From Corylus avellana (lineage: Eukaryota; Streptophyta; Magnoliopsida; Fagales; Betulaceae): a DNA stretch of 64,000 nt. Below, piece by piece: positions 1 to 13,800 of this stretch. Location: NCBI RefSeq assembly GCF_901000735.1, contig NC_081545.1, positions 26,193,513-26,257,512 on the forward strand, given 5' to 3'. Position 1 is the stretch's first letter. The number at the start of each line of letters is the position of its first letter. The notes beneath the pieces are model-generated. The model was not told where the DNA came from and searched no databases. It was given only the letters and a program-made list of their open reading frames with translations. Both the position numbers and the translations under genes were made by a program.

Positions 1-438
1 AACAGCCACTTTAAACAATTTCATTGTAAACCAATAACCAAAATGTTAACTTCTAGACCTCCTTTCCTAGCACTATCACACTTCATTTTAATTTGTAGGA
101 AATGATGTAAATTAAATTCAAATTTTGCATAGACAAATAAGCAACAGACACCATGCGCTTTTACTTTAAGATCTAAAGAAAAAATCTCTTGTATTTCCAT
201 CATGTATATGCACTAACTAGACAAAAGCAGTCCTACACCCCATTTCTTTCTTAAATTTTGCAGAGAAGCATATGACTACAAACAAACCAAGTTATTCATG
301 AACAGCTCAAGCTCAACTCGTATAAGTTCAATACAAAATCAATTAGTTTATTAAATAAACTAAATTTGAACAAAATTTTGAACTCGTTTATTAAACAAGT
401 CCAGCTTGTATAAGCTAATATAACTTCTTTTTTACTAA

Positions 439-1096
439 TCAAATATATATATAAAAGCTAAATCACTCTTTAGAGGTAGTCTAGAATTGCAACATGTGGC
501 GTGAACCCATTTTTTTAAAGGCTAAACCGGTTTTTTAAGGCATAATTTTTTAACCGGTTTTTTAAGAGTGAACCGATTTTTTCATAAAAAACCGGTCATT
601 AATTGCGTTAATTATATTTCAAGAGTTTTTCATATAGAAATTATTCAATAAATTAAGTATTATTAATGTCCGAATCAAATAAGGCAACAAATAATATAAA
701 TCAAATTATTATCTATTAATACGTTTAGTCAATTTAATATGTATATTAATAAGTTTAGGATTCTCAAAAAAAAAAAAAAAAAAAAGACGTCATATATATA
801 TAAAACCGGTCATTAATTAGCTTCATTAATTGCGTTAATTATATTTTAATATAATCCACATGTCATTAATTGCATTAACTATATTATAATCCATGTATTA
901 TTCTTGCTAATTTTTTTTATTTATACTATTCATTTTAAATCATATATACTTATAGGAACAAAAATTTATTTTTTTTAATTTAAATAGGTGATATATTTTT
1001 ATATGTTTTTTTAACTTATAATAAAAAATGATGTTTTTAAATTTTAAAATTAAATTATAATGAAGAATCCCGCGCATAGCGCAGGTTATAAGCTAG
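439..1096 (+). mobile_element. Putative non-autonomous Helitron
   Basis: The 3' terminus has the Helitron hallmarks: a GC-rich hairpin at 1069-1085 (seven-base stem with one mismatch, ATA loop), a seven-base spacer and terminal CTAG at 1093-1096, followed by a host T. A candidate 5' end is TC at 439, preceded by A and followed by an AT-rich stretch containing TATAAAAG, as in many plant Helitrons. Inside, a motif around ACCGGTCATTAATTGCGTTA recurs. No coding capacity is seen. The 5' end is less certain than the 3' end. The element lies downstream (in gene sense) of the last visible FANCM exon, probably in an intron. Confidence 0.65.
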
Positions 1097-1814
1097 TATT
1101 TTAATAATATTTCTAACTTTGTAACAAGAACATTTTAAGTAGTTAAAAGATGAGGGGGAATCATCTTCCTTTTGTAATCATCTAACTTGAATCTTTGTGA
1201 ACTCAGTCTTGATATAGTCATGTACATATGTATGTGTGTGTAATCAATTTATATGTGTGCGTGTGTGTTTGTGTGTACATATGTACATATGTTTGAATGT
1301 ATATATATGCTACAAAATGTACTTATTTAGACTCATGATTGAATTATCTAAATTTGTAAATAAGGTCATAAGATATTGTTAGAATGATAGGACTTTCCTT
1401 ATAGAAGTTTCTAGAACTTGTAGGTGTCCCCCGTTGGAAACCGATATGCAACTCATGCACATCACATGCAGTGGAAGAAACCAAGAACGCAACTTCGAGT
1501 TAAACATGAATTACAATTTTCAAAAATAATCAACATAACTTAAATAATGAAACTTTTTGGACTACTATCAGTGTATCATTTAAATGTTACTTGATCAACG
1601 GTCAATGATTTTGTCAAACAAAGAAAAAATTGGAGAATATTTTAAACCATCACCAAATCATGCATTTGTGGTATTCTCCAAACTATTGAGATTTAAAATA
1701 TTTATGCTCATATGAGTTATATACTTTCATGTTCCTAAGGATGTAGTCCCCCTTGCCTCCACCCACCAAGGAGGTAACCCCAACAAACACATGCTCAGAA
1801 AGAGAGAAAAACAC

Positions 1815-4800
1815 CTGTAAATTGCCATCATGTCGATTCGACAACTTTCAGATGGACTACTTGCTGCTGTTGGATTGATCCTGTCATCTATGAAACTATC
1901 ATATGAACCATTGTCCTGCTCATCTTCCTCATCATCAGAAACATCAGCGTCTGAAGATACCCTGAGGTATTCATTAAACAATAAATCAGAATGGCCATTC
2001 TTCAAACATTAAATCGAAAGTATTCCTTTTTATTTTCTTTTTTTTTGGGGGGGGGGGGGGGGTGTGGTGGAGTGTGGGAGGGGGGGTGTGTGTTTGTTGT
2101 TGACAAAATGAAAGGTGTGATGTTAATTCAATTATCTGCAAAAGAGCTTACTCAGCCTCCTCCTCAATGAAGGCTCTGGCATGTTTAACAGGATTCTTTT
2201 TACCTGAATGCAACAAGAAGTATTAAGTACAGGTATACAGCTCAATTCAATTTCAAGAGAAAATATAAGATCAGAAAAATAAGAAAATTTCAACACTGGA
2301 AAGTACAGACAACTAGAGGCATCAGCCTTGGAATTCAATATACCTCTGGCATGCTTATTTTGGATAGGACTGCGACTAGAAAATGATCTGGCAAGATTTG
2401 ATATTGGAATAAGAAGATTTTCTTTTATGCTTTTCATTTTCCTACTTCCACAATCTCCAATTTTGCGCAACCTTTTAAACTTGCGCCTCTGTTCAACACT
2501 TTCTGACTTGTCTCCAGAACTTAAATGCCAATCTTTGCTACAGCTATTGTTTGTCAAGTTTGCAAATGGAGTTTGGGCTTCCTCAACAACTGGAGAAGTG
2601 GATATACGACCAGTTATGCTGGCATTATTGTTCAACTTGAGTACAGGAGTTTGAATTGCATTATTAATGGGAGAAACAGAGCCATTTCTTCTGTAGTTGC
2701 TAATTTCCATAATGCCCTGCTCATTTTTTCCTGGACTTGAAGACTTCACTATCAATTCAGTTGGCGATTGGGCAGGTGGAACAAGATCTGGAACAAGAAA
2801 CTCATTTTTCTTTTTACCATTTGGAAGCCCTGCAAAAATCCAATTTCTTTCATCATAAAATTCTTAATCCCTGTACACATTTCTAATGTAAGCAAAGTTT
2901 TTCAGTCCCTGAACCTAAGATAAAATGATTTAAGATCTGGAAAAGAATGCAGACCTCTATCATTGACAGGGGACTCGGGAACAACACCACATTTAATCAA
3001 ATTAGTCAGTCGTGGACTAAGCTCAATATCTCTGGACTCATCTGTGCATTCATCATCCAGAGGCAAGGGTGCCTTGATTTCCACAACATCAGGCGTCTCA
3101 CCAGCACTAGCTCGTTCATTTGACAGATTTCCCTTTAAAGGTGGTGTTTCAGGACTATTCTCAAACTCATCCAATGTCTTCTCATGCTGGACATCAGAGT
3201 CACATAATCCAGATGTTGGCAAAGTTTCGTCCTTTATGCATCTTGTTGGAGAAGTTATTTCTACAACAGCCATAGTTTGCATAACTAGTTCCTTGTTGCC
3301 TTCAGACCAAGTCCTCAAATAGCGAGAATCTTGCTTTAAAGAATTCAGAGACTTTGTACTGCTTGCAATTGTACACTTAGAATGTGACCCTTCTTTGAGA
3401 GGAAGTAAAGGGACTGATAAAATCAAGACCTTTCCAAAAGTATCAACAGATACATAATCTGAACCAAAGATATAGGAGTGCACGGGAGGATTTTCCCTAC
3501 AAAAGTCAGGCACAATACGCTTCTCTTTGGTTCTTATGATCTTCCTAGGTGATACTTCAGAGTCCAATACTTCTCTTTGTGATCTTATCTTTGGAGAATT
3601 ATCAAAAGCTGGCAAACCTGCACAATATTTGAAGGTATATATATTTACATCAAACACTACTGATATTTATAGCTCAGTAATAGAATAGATGTTCTGGACA
3701 TTCAATATCACAAACAAAACAAAGAAAATGCAGAAATAACAATACAATACAACTTTTGCATGGCTAAGCTAATATTTACAATGATATTGTAAGTTGCAAC
3801 ATTGGGACTTGGGAGAATGAAAAAGTAAAAGGAACAGAAACAAAGATCCAAGGCCACTATTATGTTATGATTCAACAACACATTATATAAGTTAAGATTC
3901 AAGGTTCAGAAACTCCACTCAGACTTTGGCTGAAAAGAGTAACAGACTCGGGATGCAACTTGATTCGAGATTCCGAGAATATGAACAATGCCTATATCTA
4001 TTCGCATAAACAGTGGGATAACTTGAAAGTAGGGAGATAAAGAAAAGGGTAAAAAATTTACATACAGATGTAATTATTTGAGCAGCTTACTTTTGGTCCT
4101 TTTAAATTATTTGCAGAGAAACATAATTATAAATGTTAAATGCTCATTTCTAACTAGGGAATAAGGAAATACACTGCAGCTCGAATGTTATGAGCATTGG
4201 GACTTGAAACCAAAAAGACATAAGTAAATGTACCTAAACGCTAAGCTTCTAACTGAAATCAAATAATGTATAAGTACAAAGATTTCTTTCCCCCTTAGTG
4301 TTCCAATGCATATGATCTCAACCATCCTCAAAAGTGAACTAACACCAGAATGCTTTCCGAATACCCCCAACCTTTTGCAATACAACTCTTATAGAGTTAA
4401 TAGATATTACATTACCTTTTGTTTCATTGTCATGTAGTTCAGCAGTGTTGACCACCAAGCTCTTTCCCAGAAAGACTTCATCCTAAATCCATCACATGAT
4501 CGAATAAGAAGAACAGTATAATGCAATAAAAGAAATATTAAAGCACAAAAAGTTCAAATAGAACCTCAACAACAGTGGTTTTGCAGTCTTGGGAAAAGGT
4601 TAGTCCTTGCAAACATTGCATCATATCAATCAACATCCCAGTTCTATGTGCATGCATTATCTTATGCACTCTGGATGGAAATGTCTGGAAGTGAGGAAAG
4701 GCAATAAGAGATGGCCTCCATGTATTTGCATCAGTAGGGTGAAAATATTTGGCAATTAAACTAGTCTCAGCAACCGTTAGTTTGTCTTCCAAAACAGATG

Positions 4801-7800
4801 CCTGAATAGCATGATCGTCTTTCACTTTCTTTCCGCGAGGAATGAATTGTTCAATTGACAGCTCAATAAATTGGACTTCAGGTTTGTAAATATGAGGAAT
4901 CTGCCCAGAAAAGGGGAAAAAACTATAATAACAGTATTATTAAATGAGTTTATATGTCGAGGCAAAATTATAATTAAAAAATAAACGTCTTTTAAAACAT
5001 CTCACCATCCTTGGACTAGGATGAAAATTAAAGCTATTCATCCCCCCATTTCGCATGTGTTTTCTAACTGCCTTGCTGTTCGCCTGCTTTCGCATGTAAC
5101 CCTTCAATTCTGACCCTTCACAAGCTAAAACTAGTAATACTGTCAAGGAAATACTCCAGTTGGCATTAGAAACTTGTAAAGGTATTGAAACCTGGAAGAA
5201 GTAAAAAGAGAAAATGCATGCTTGTATTAGTCTTACAAATAGCCTATTCAATACAATGCATTATCCAAATTACAAAAAGGATATCAACTCGTCCATCATG
5301 CTTTCTTCCAGTCCTCCCCATGCGCTGAATCATTCTCAACGGTGACACATTAGCATCAAAACATATAACAAGATCGACTTCCATGATATCCAGTCCTTCT
5401 TCACCAATTGATGTGGCGACAATAACATTGTAACCACCAGCCCGAAATTTCTGTGGGAGAACAAAGTAAGCCACTACAAAGAGCTAAGAAAATCATTTAA
5501 GAGTATCATATTTACCTCCAAAACATCCTGTTGAACTTTTTGTGACTGGCCTTTCAATGCTTTTCCTGTAAGAAATAACAAATTATGAATATTTTACAAA
5601 AGATTAACATACCAAGTAAACTTGTCGCCTATTATGGTAGGATGTTTTCTTTTAGCATAAATAAATGAAGAATATAACTACAAGGAAAGAAATAATAAAA
5701 GAGAGAAGGTGAAGAAGCCATGATGGATGTAGCGGAGCGATAGGCTTGGTAACAGATATAGGAGTACTGAAACAAACATGGACACATGCACGCATACAAA
5801 AATATGCATATACATATACTGATATGTGTCTCTATGTGTGTGCGAGTGAATGTTAATCTGTGCACCCATCGTATCATCTGAGCCCTGTCATGCAACATGG
5901 GTGTAGGTAGGTGATCCAAGTGGCAAGGGAGAAAGGCATTAATAACTTCAATAACATAGAAGATCTCCAATTTTGCAATTGAAATAATCACTTCCAAAAT
6001 TAACATCTTTTCAATCTATGATGGGTACCTGAGCTTTGGCCAATAAACTGGGTAGCTCTAACTAAATCCTTGATATTCGCCAGTGCTTCCATTATGTCCC
6101 TGAATGTTTGTATATTATGACCAAGAAAAAAATATTAAGAAATACACAATAGACTGGAAGCATCATAACCGAGTTGAACAACACAAATTAATCTCTTTTA
6201 CCTGACACTTCCCCTAAAATTGGAGAAAATAATAACCCTTGAGTTTCGTGGATCCTTCGTTTCTGCAACCATATTTATAGTTGTCACATTAACCAACAAA
6301 TAACAAAACTTTCAAGCTCAGTCAAATTTGAGATTTAAGCTTGCCTATCAATATAGACCTAACTATATCTCAAAAACTTCTGTGAATTATTAGTGGCATT
6401 TATAGTTCACGAATTGAAAAGAGATCATTTCAACCAAGTGAAGTTCCACACTGCCAATAATGAAGATATCTCCAAACCTAAGAGAGTACGAAGAATTTAA
6501 CAAACTTGTTATGGTGAATGAAATTTTAGAGAGTAATGATTTAGATTACAACCAGAGTCGAATAAAATCACTTAAAGATAAACAAAGTACAACGAATTAG
6601 ATTAAGCCTTGATTTACTGAATTTTCTCATTTTACTGCATGCAGGTTGGTCCAGCAATTGGTTCACTGAGCTAAATGATTTTGACATCAAGCCTCACTGT
6701 GATAGGAAATTTATAAATTTTTGGGGGTTTTTTTGTATATGTCTATGTCCAAGTTGACAAGATATACTTTTGTGGACGCCTTTTTAGTTACAAGACAACA
6801 TTAATGCATTAAGAATATCATTTGATCCTTTTTTGTATTATGTAATGTTTGAACTTTTTGTTTCGTCTCCTTTCTAGCCCCCCTCCCTAAAAAAAAAAGT
6901 TGCTGACTCCGCCACTATTTATACGGACTCAATCAAGTTCTCAATGTAATTTAGAAATAATAGTACAAAGAGGCAGCCAAGAGCACAAAATAGTCCAACA
7001 GTTTGGGGACATAGAAGTAAGATAATATGCCACATACTGAAATGATCAAGCAGTACTTCTAACATTTTTGACAATTTGGGACTAGGTGCACCATGAGCCA
7101 AGCTTTGCTGCATTAAGAGCTTTGTCTTCCAAATATCTTCATTTTTACTCATAAATCTCGCAAAATACCTGCAATCACAATGCTAAATATGCTTATATAG
7201 GAAAACTTGGCCCATTTAACTAAAACTCCAGTTAAAGATATTCTTTAGATCAACTCAAAAACGAAGATTTGCATAAACTCTGTGTGCAATTCACTATATA
7301 ATTGGACAATGGAGAATATCAACCTTCAACTTGAATGGAAATTAAAACTTCAAAATCAAAATTTGAAAAGGAACCTACTCTGTTTTTAGCATAATGGTCC
7401 TATCTATTGGAACTCTGAGCCTGGATGCAACAAAAATTGCACCACCCAAACTGAAAGTTTTTGGCACTTGAATGACAATTGAAACCATGTTCTTTAGCAG
7501 TCAAAATATTTAACAGAAAATTCATTGGAGAGGATTCTGTGGAATAGATTGATAAGTTCATAACAAGCATGTAAAATGAGCAAGCAATGCTACTCTTCAC
7601 ACTGGCAAATGATGCGTGTTTTAAGTGACCTTTTTTTTTTTTAAAGTGGCTAACAAGGAAAGCCACTTAAAACACATCACGTCAGCTGATGTGAAATGAG
7701 TGTGAAGAGTAGCATTACTCAAAATGAGCAAGTATAATTTATGAGATATTGTGTCAGCTTATAAAGACAGTGCAGAAATGAAGGGTGCACAAGAATATAC

Positions 7801-10800
7801 CCTTGTCGCAACTTTTCTTCAAGCATATCATATGATGGCCTAATCCCATGGCTTGAGAGTAACTTACGAATATGATAGAGAGTAATAAGAACTCCAAAAT
7901 ATCCTTCCACTTCATTATACTTAATGTGGGGAAGGTCTGGCGGGGGTGATTGACGAAATTTATCCCTCAAGTTAAGTAACTCACATGGGCTCAACTGTCA
8001 ACCACCAAAGAGAGAAAGAGAATGAGAGGATGTGTAAGAAGACCAAAGAGAATGTGATGGTCTGTTGAGCATTAACAAAAAAGAGATGCAGTGAAGCGCA
8101 AAACTCTCAGAGGTAAGATTTACAACTGAGAAAATTTTTAAAAATGATTTCTGGTTGGAATACAGTTTGTTTGAAGCATAATACAACATATATAATTCCA
8201 GAGATGTGTTGAATAAAAAGAAACTAGGGAGCTATCACTATAAAGATGGTTTAGAATCATTTCCAAGTTCTCTTGAGCAATCTTCAAAGCTTTCATGACC
8301 CTTTACAGGACAGCTGATACCTTTTCCAATGGCCAATTTTTCATGACAGATTGTTTAATATAATATAGATCATGAGAGCAGATTATTTCTATCAAAAGCT
8401 AAGTAAATTAGTATGAGGCCATCATATTCCAAGGGAACATCAAAAAGCCTCATCAATTTGTGATAGCATCTGCTTGACCAGTAAATATAAACCCAGAGCT
8501 TAAATAAATTGTATTTAATTTTTCTCCAAATCTGGAGATTACATCTTTACCCTAAATCAAATTTGTCAGGTTAGCTACTTAATCTACCCATGTCTTTACA
8601 GATTTATTGAAAAGCACCAGCATATTTGTATGCAGTACCATGGTCAATGAACTCTACCAATAGCTGATCAAAGCCTTCCTAAAAGATGGCGATCAATGTG
8701 CAAATAACACTTAAGCTCAACACAGGCCTGTGAGCTCTAAAACATTTCTGACAGGGACACAATAAGAGTTTTCTTGTATTTAATTTTTCTCCAAATCTGG
8801 AGATTACAACTTAACCCTAAATCAAATTTGTCAGGTTAGCTACTTAATCTACCCATGTCTTTACAGATGTATTGAAAAGCACCAGCATATTTGTATGCAG
8901 TACCACGGTCAATGAACTCTACCAATAGCTGATCAAAGCCTTCCTAAAAGATGACGATCAATGTGCATTTAACACTTAAGCTCAACACAGGCCTGTGAGC
9001 TCTAAAACATTTCTGACAGGGACACAATAAGAGTTTTTCTTGTACTTTTTTTTTTTTGGTGGGGGGAGATAAGCATGCAATGACAGTTAAACAACAACAA
9101 CACATACAGAATCATCCATTCAAGGAATGTTAGTTTGAGCTGTACAAAGAGATTGTAAACTACAAAAACATTTAAGAGTTCTTTTCACCCAAAATTATTA
9201 TTTTTATAGCATTCAAAGATTGTTTTGGGCTTGCATTATCCAATGAGAGGTTTAGGGATGTTAATTCAGCTGATGAGTTCCCAAGAAGCTGCTATAGATA
9301 AAATGAAACAGGTATTGATATTCAAACTCCGAAACTGTAAGAAGTTCACTACTACCTGAGTTAGTCTGAAAGCAGTGACAAACAGACATGGGGCCAAAAA
9401 GGTAAAACTGCTAAAATGGAAATCTCCTTGTTACATAGACAAGGAGTCTGTTTTTCATAATGCCTCAATTGCCAAGAAAATGAATTAAACCTGACACTTA
9501 ATCAGAACTTGCAACAAGAACATTCATTACAAGGTTTAATGGCATAATCATTTGAAAAAGAAATGCAAAACAAACAGTCTCCCAAAAGATAATTAAAATA
9601 ATTACAATATATGGAACCCATACCGTTTGATAGTCTCTATTCTGGAGAACTCCAATGGCACAAAGCCTGGCAACAATTGGACGCAGTACTTCTGAGAGCT
9701 TATTATTTATTTCTACCGCATCTAGCCCCATTGCAACCTAGTAAGGTTGCAACCCAAATGTTATATCTATACACTTATGTGAAGAAAAGACTCCAAAAAG
9801 GACAAAATATACATACTTGAATTAACTCTATCTTCCTGTTGTGCACATAGGGGCTGACATCATCATCACTTTCATTACGATATTCAAGTGTTGACATATA
9901 TAAGTTATCAATAATAAGCTGGATGGTCTGCTGCTTTGCTGATAAATTGTATTCAACGTAAGCATCAAATATTTTTTGAAACTTTATAGAACCCAAGTAG
10001 ATGTTAGTGACTTACATCCTGGTGTGGCAGTCAACGCTAATATTCTCAGCTGCACTGGTACAGCCATTAACTAAAAATTTGGAGGATCATTAGTATCTCA
10101 GACCAGTAACAATATCCAAAAACACATACTGAACCAAAGCCTTTATAGGGGATGATTATAACTAAAAAATGAAAGAAATGGAACAACACACCTCACGAAC
10201 TGCAACACAATAAGAATAATTTCCCAATGCTCGATGAGCTTCATCAATCACCAACAAGACCAAGTAGTTCACCAAACATGTGCCTATGACAATTTACTTC
10301 ATGAGCAAATAAGAAGATACAACAGAATGATATCACATGAAATAACTTCAGACAAGGGTTTAAGGCGTCATGCTGAACTTAAAAAGGGTTTGGGATAAAA
10401 AAAAAACAAAATATTAATTTCAGAGACTCTAAGTCCAAGTGCAAGTAACTAATCATTCAATTGAAACTGTACTAATACAAATAAAGAAGTTACCTGCATA
10501 GACTTACACCACTCATTGATTTTCTCAATTTACACCAAGATTGAGCAATTATAAAATCAAATTTGAAGACAAAATGAAAGAATTTGAGGCAATACTCTGG
10601 TAGTTAAAAGTATTATGACATTAATCGAACATCATTAAACACAAGAGTTGATTGAAGCTCCTTCATCTAAAGAACGTTTGATTATGCTCAAGGAAATCCA
10701 AACTGATTACCTTGAACCACAATCAATTTCAAAACAGCCAACTCATGAAGAACAAGTATAGAATGAACCTACTCAACCTCTTCCAAATGCAGAGGAAGTA

Positions 10801-13800
10801 GGATTAAGAAGATCGATCCTCTAGAATAAGTAGACTAGCAATCCCTAGTGATTATGTTGTATACCTCTAAGAGTCTGATTTTCACGTTGGGCCTAAGGAT
10901 GATCCAAAATCATTTTCACAAGCCATGAGTGGAGATCACTCCACATTCTGGTTAAATGCCATGAAGGAAGATATGGAATTCATGGCTAAAAATCAAATAT
11001 ATTTTGATTTTTTTTATTAAAAAAAATAGAGAAAGCAATGAAATATTTACATAGTACTAACATCTCAAGATATAGCAGACTCGTTTAGCAATGCTTTTTA
11101 GGGTTGCTTTTTGTTTTTTAACAAAAAAAAAAAAAAAAAGCATTAACAAACAACTCAAAACACAAAATACTCAAAACTATTTTCACTTATATGTCATGTC
11201 ACAACCAAAAAGTGCCCTCTAAAAAGTTTTATCAAACAAACCCAACATTTTATGTCATTCATGAGTCCTTGCCATGAGAAAAAAGGAAAAAAGAAAGAAA
11301 ATAAAAGGGGAAAATCCATGAGGGTGTTTTCTTATGTGATGTTTGGCCTTTACATTACTTATTTTTATATTAAAAATATTGTTTACATTAAAGTACTTAA
11401 TAAACATCTTTCTTGAAATATTGAAAACTGAACTTCTTTCATTAATCTTCTCCATAAACTGAGAAGCACTACTTCCAACCAAAGCTTCTTTCAGTACTTC
11501 CTACGGTGAAGGAAATCTTCAACTGGGGGTACTAACAAAAATTTCAGAATATTAAATACCCTATTGCCTCTAAATTCAAATTACATGCAGGAAATGCCTT
11601 TCCATGACAGTTCAATGTTACAGTAAACCTTAACAATTTCAGCAATCCTAAAATATTAAGGTATAGTTTGGAAATTCACCAGACTGAATATCCTTTTCCA
11701 GCACTTGTGGAGTAACAAAGAAAACTCGTTTAGTTTTCCAGAAGCATGCTCTTTTTGTAGGATTTATCTGACCCGTCATATCAATTGTCCATTCCTGCAA
11801 TCAGTTTGAAACATATCTTCTCAAAATGTGTAAATTATTCTTATAGTCACTATGTTGAGTGAAGAAGCATCTTACTTGAGGAATTCCCACAATATTATGA
11901 CATGCTTCTATCTGTTGCATGACAAGGGGTCGAGAAGGAGCAGCAAAGACTATTTTCCCTGCCATGGAAAGGCCAAGCAGCAGGCAAACATAGATGTCAA
12001 TGTTTGATAAGTAAAGCTTTCAAAATAAACTCGAAAAAAAATGCTCAAAACAAGAAACTAGAGCATATGTGGGTTCATGTAATCCAAATGAAAATTTTGT
12101 CCATATAATTTGCAAACATATATATATATAGATAGAGAGAGAGAGGGAGAGAGAGAGAGGCAACTAAACTATACATCAATAAATTTTGGAAAGCATATGT
12201 GAACTGGGATTTCATAATGGTTCGACCGGAAGCTGGCTTGCCCAAGTCTGCAGGCTGGTGACCCATTGACCTCTCTATTACCCAACAAAGCTTTGCCAGC
12301 TAAATGTTTATTAGGATATGGAATAACGCTAAGAAACTTGTAGAAATAACATTAAATGTTCCAAGAAACAAGTGAAGATGCACAATCCATTTGGATCTTC
12401 TCTAACAGCATAGAGTTTCTACAAAGGAATATTTAAAATTAAAAAAACAAAATGAAAAGAAAACGCTCTTCCAACATTTACAATGAGAAAGTACAAAATT
12501 GTCTACCCGGAAGGGTTAGGGGAGATGAAAAGGTTAAAATGTTTTGTAGCATACCAAATATTATCTCAAAATCAATCTTCCAAACATTGAGGAGAGAAAC
12601 AAAATCAACTTCTAAGATATATCAGATATCTTAGAAAAAAAGTTGTTTTTCTTTGGAAAAAAAAAAGTAGTCTGTTTGTTAATATCTAAATGGAGATGGA
12701 ACCAACTAGAATATGGCCTCCAAAATTAATATTGACAATTAAATGTAGAAAAAGTTTGCTTTCCTTATGTAGGTATCAGATGGTGAGTTTTTAAGAATTA
12801 CTTTCAACCAAAACAATTATTTTTAAATTATTTTATGAAATACTAATCAGATTTCAACACAAATTTGATCGTATATTTGTATGATTAAAAAAAAGCGCAT
12901 TCTTTGTGCATCATCATTGGACAAAGCTGATAGTACACTGACAAGTAATATTATCTCGTACCAGAATAAATAAATTGTAACCAAATTAGAAGTTGGTTGG
13001 GCTAAATAATAAGTACGGAGTACTTTACCATCAGGAAACCATCTGAAGTAGTTATACATAACAACTGCAGCAATAAGCGTCTTGCCAAGTCCTGTTGGCA
13101 ACGCCACCAATGTATTTGAAAACAAGGCTTTCTTGGTAATAGCGAATTGATAGTCACGAAGAGGAACATTAACTGCACGATTCAAAACAATTAAAAGAAA
13201 AAGAAGGAGATAAGCTTATTGTTGCAGTACTTGAACATTGAGAAAGCATTAATGATAAAAACAATCCTAAATCCAGCGAAATATTATTATCATCAGCTCA
13301 TACACTCAACCTAGAACTGGTGCTTCACAGCCCCAGTTTTTAAAATCAGAAGACCTGTTTGCCCATTTGCCCAGTCACAAAATAAAGTTTCTCAATAAAA
13401 AGATTAGTAACTGTGACGAGTAAAATTTGAATTTTTCTAAAAAATAGAAGCATTATAATCCATGGCTCCAGCAAAACCAAAAGGAATTATTATAGCCCAT
13501 TGAGACAAGATCCGCCAATAACACAATATGACCAAGAGTTTATTTACTTCATCATTAAGTTAGTTCAATACATTAGGAGCATAACCCACTTTCGAAATTA
13601 CAAAACAACAGGGATTTGATGATAGATTGATGATATAGATATCCTGTAGCAATATAATATAACCAATTGCTTCACTGAGAACCCGGGAAAAGAACCCAAA
13701 AATCTATATCACCAAAAGAAAAAACCCGAACTTTGAATTGGTTCTTCAAAACCCATTTCCTTAATGTTCCCAAGAAACCTACTAACCCATTTGCCCAATC

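Noticed and set aside
1830..2012. Plus-strand ORF starting MSIRQLSDG
   Set aside because: It is the antisense of FANCM exon 22, whose acidic [10 protein letters not shown] frame on the minus strand is the family match.
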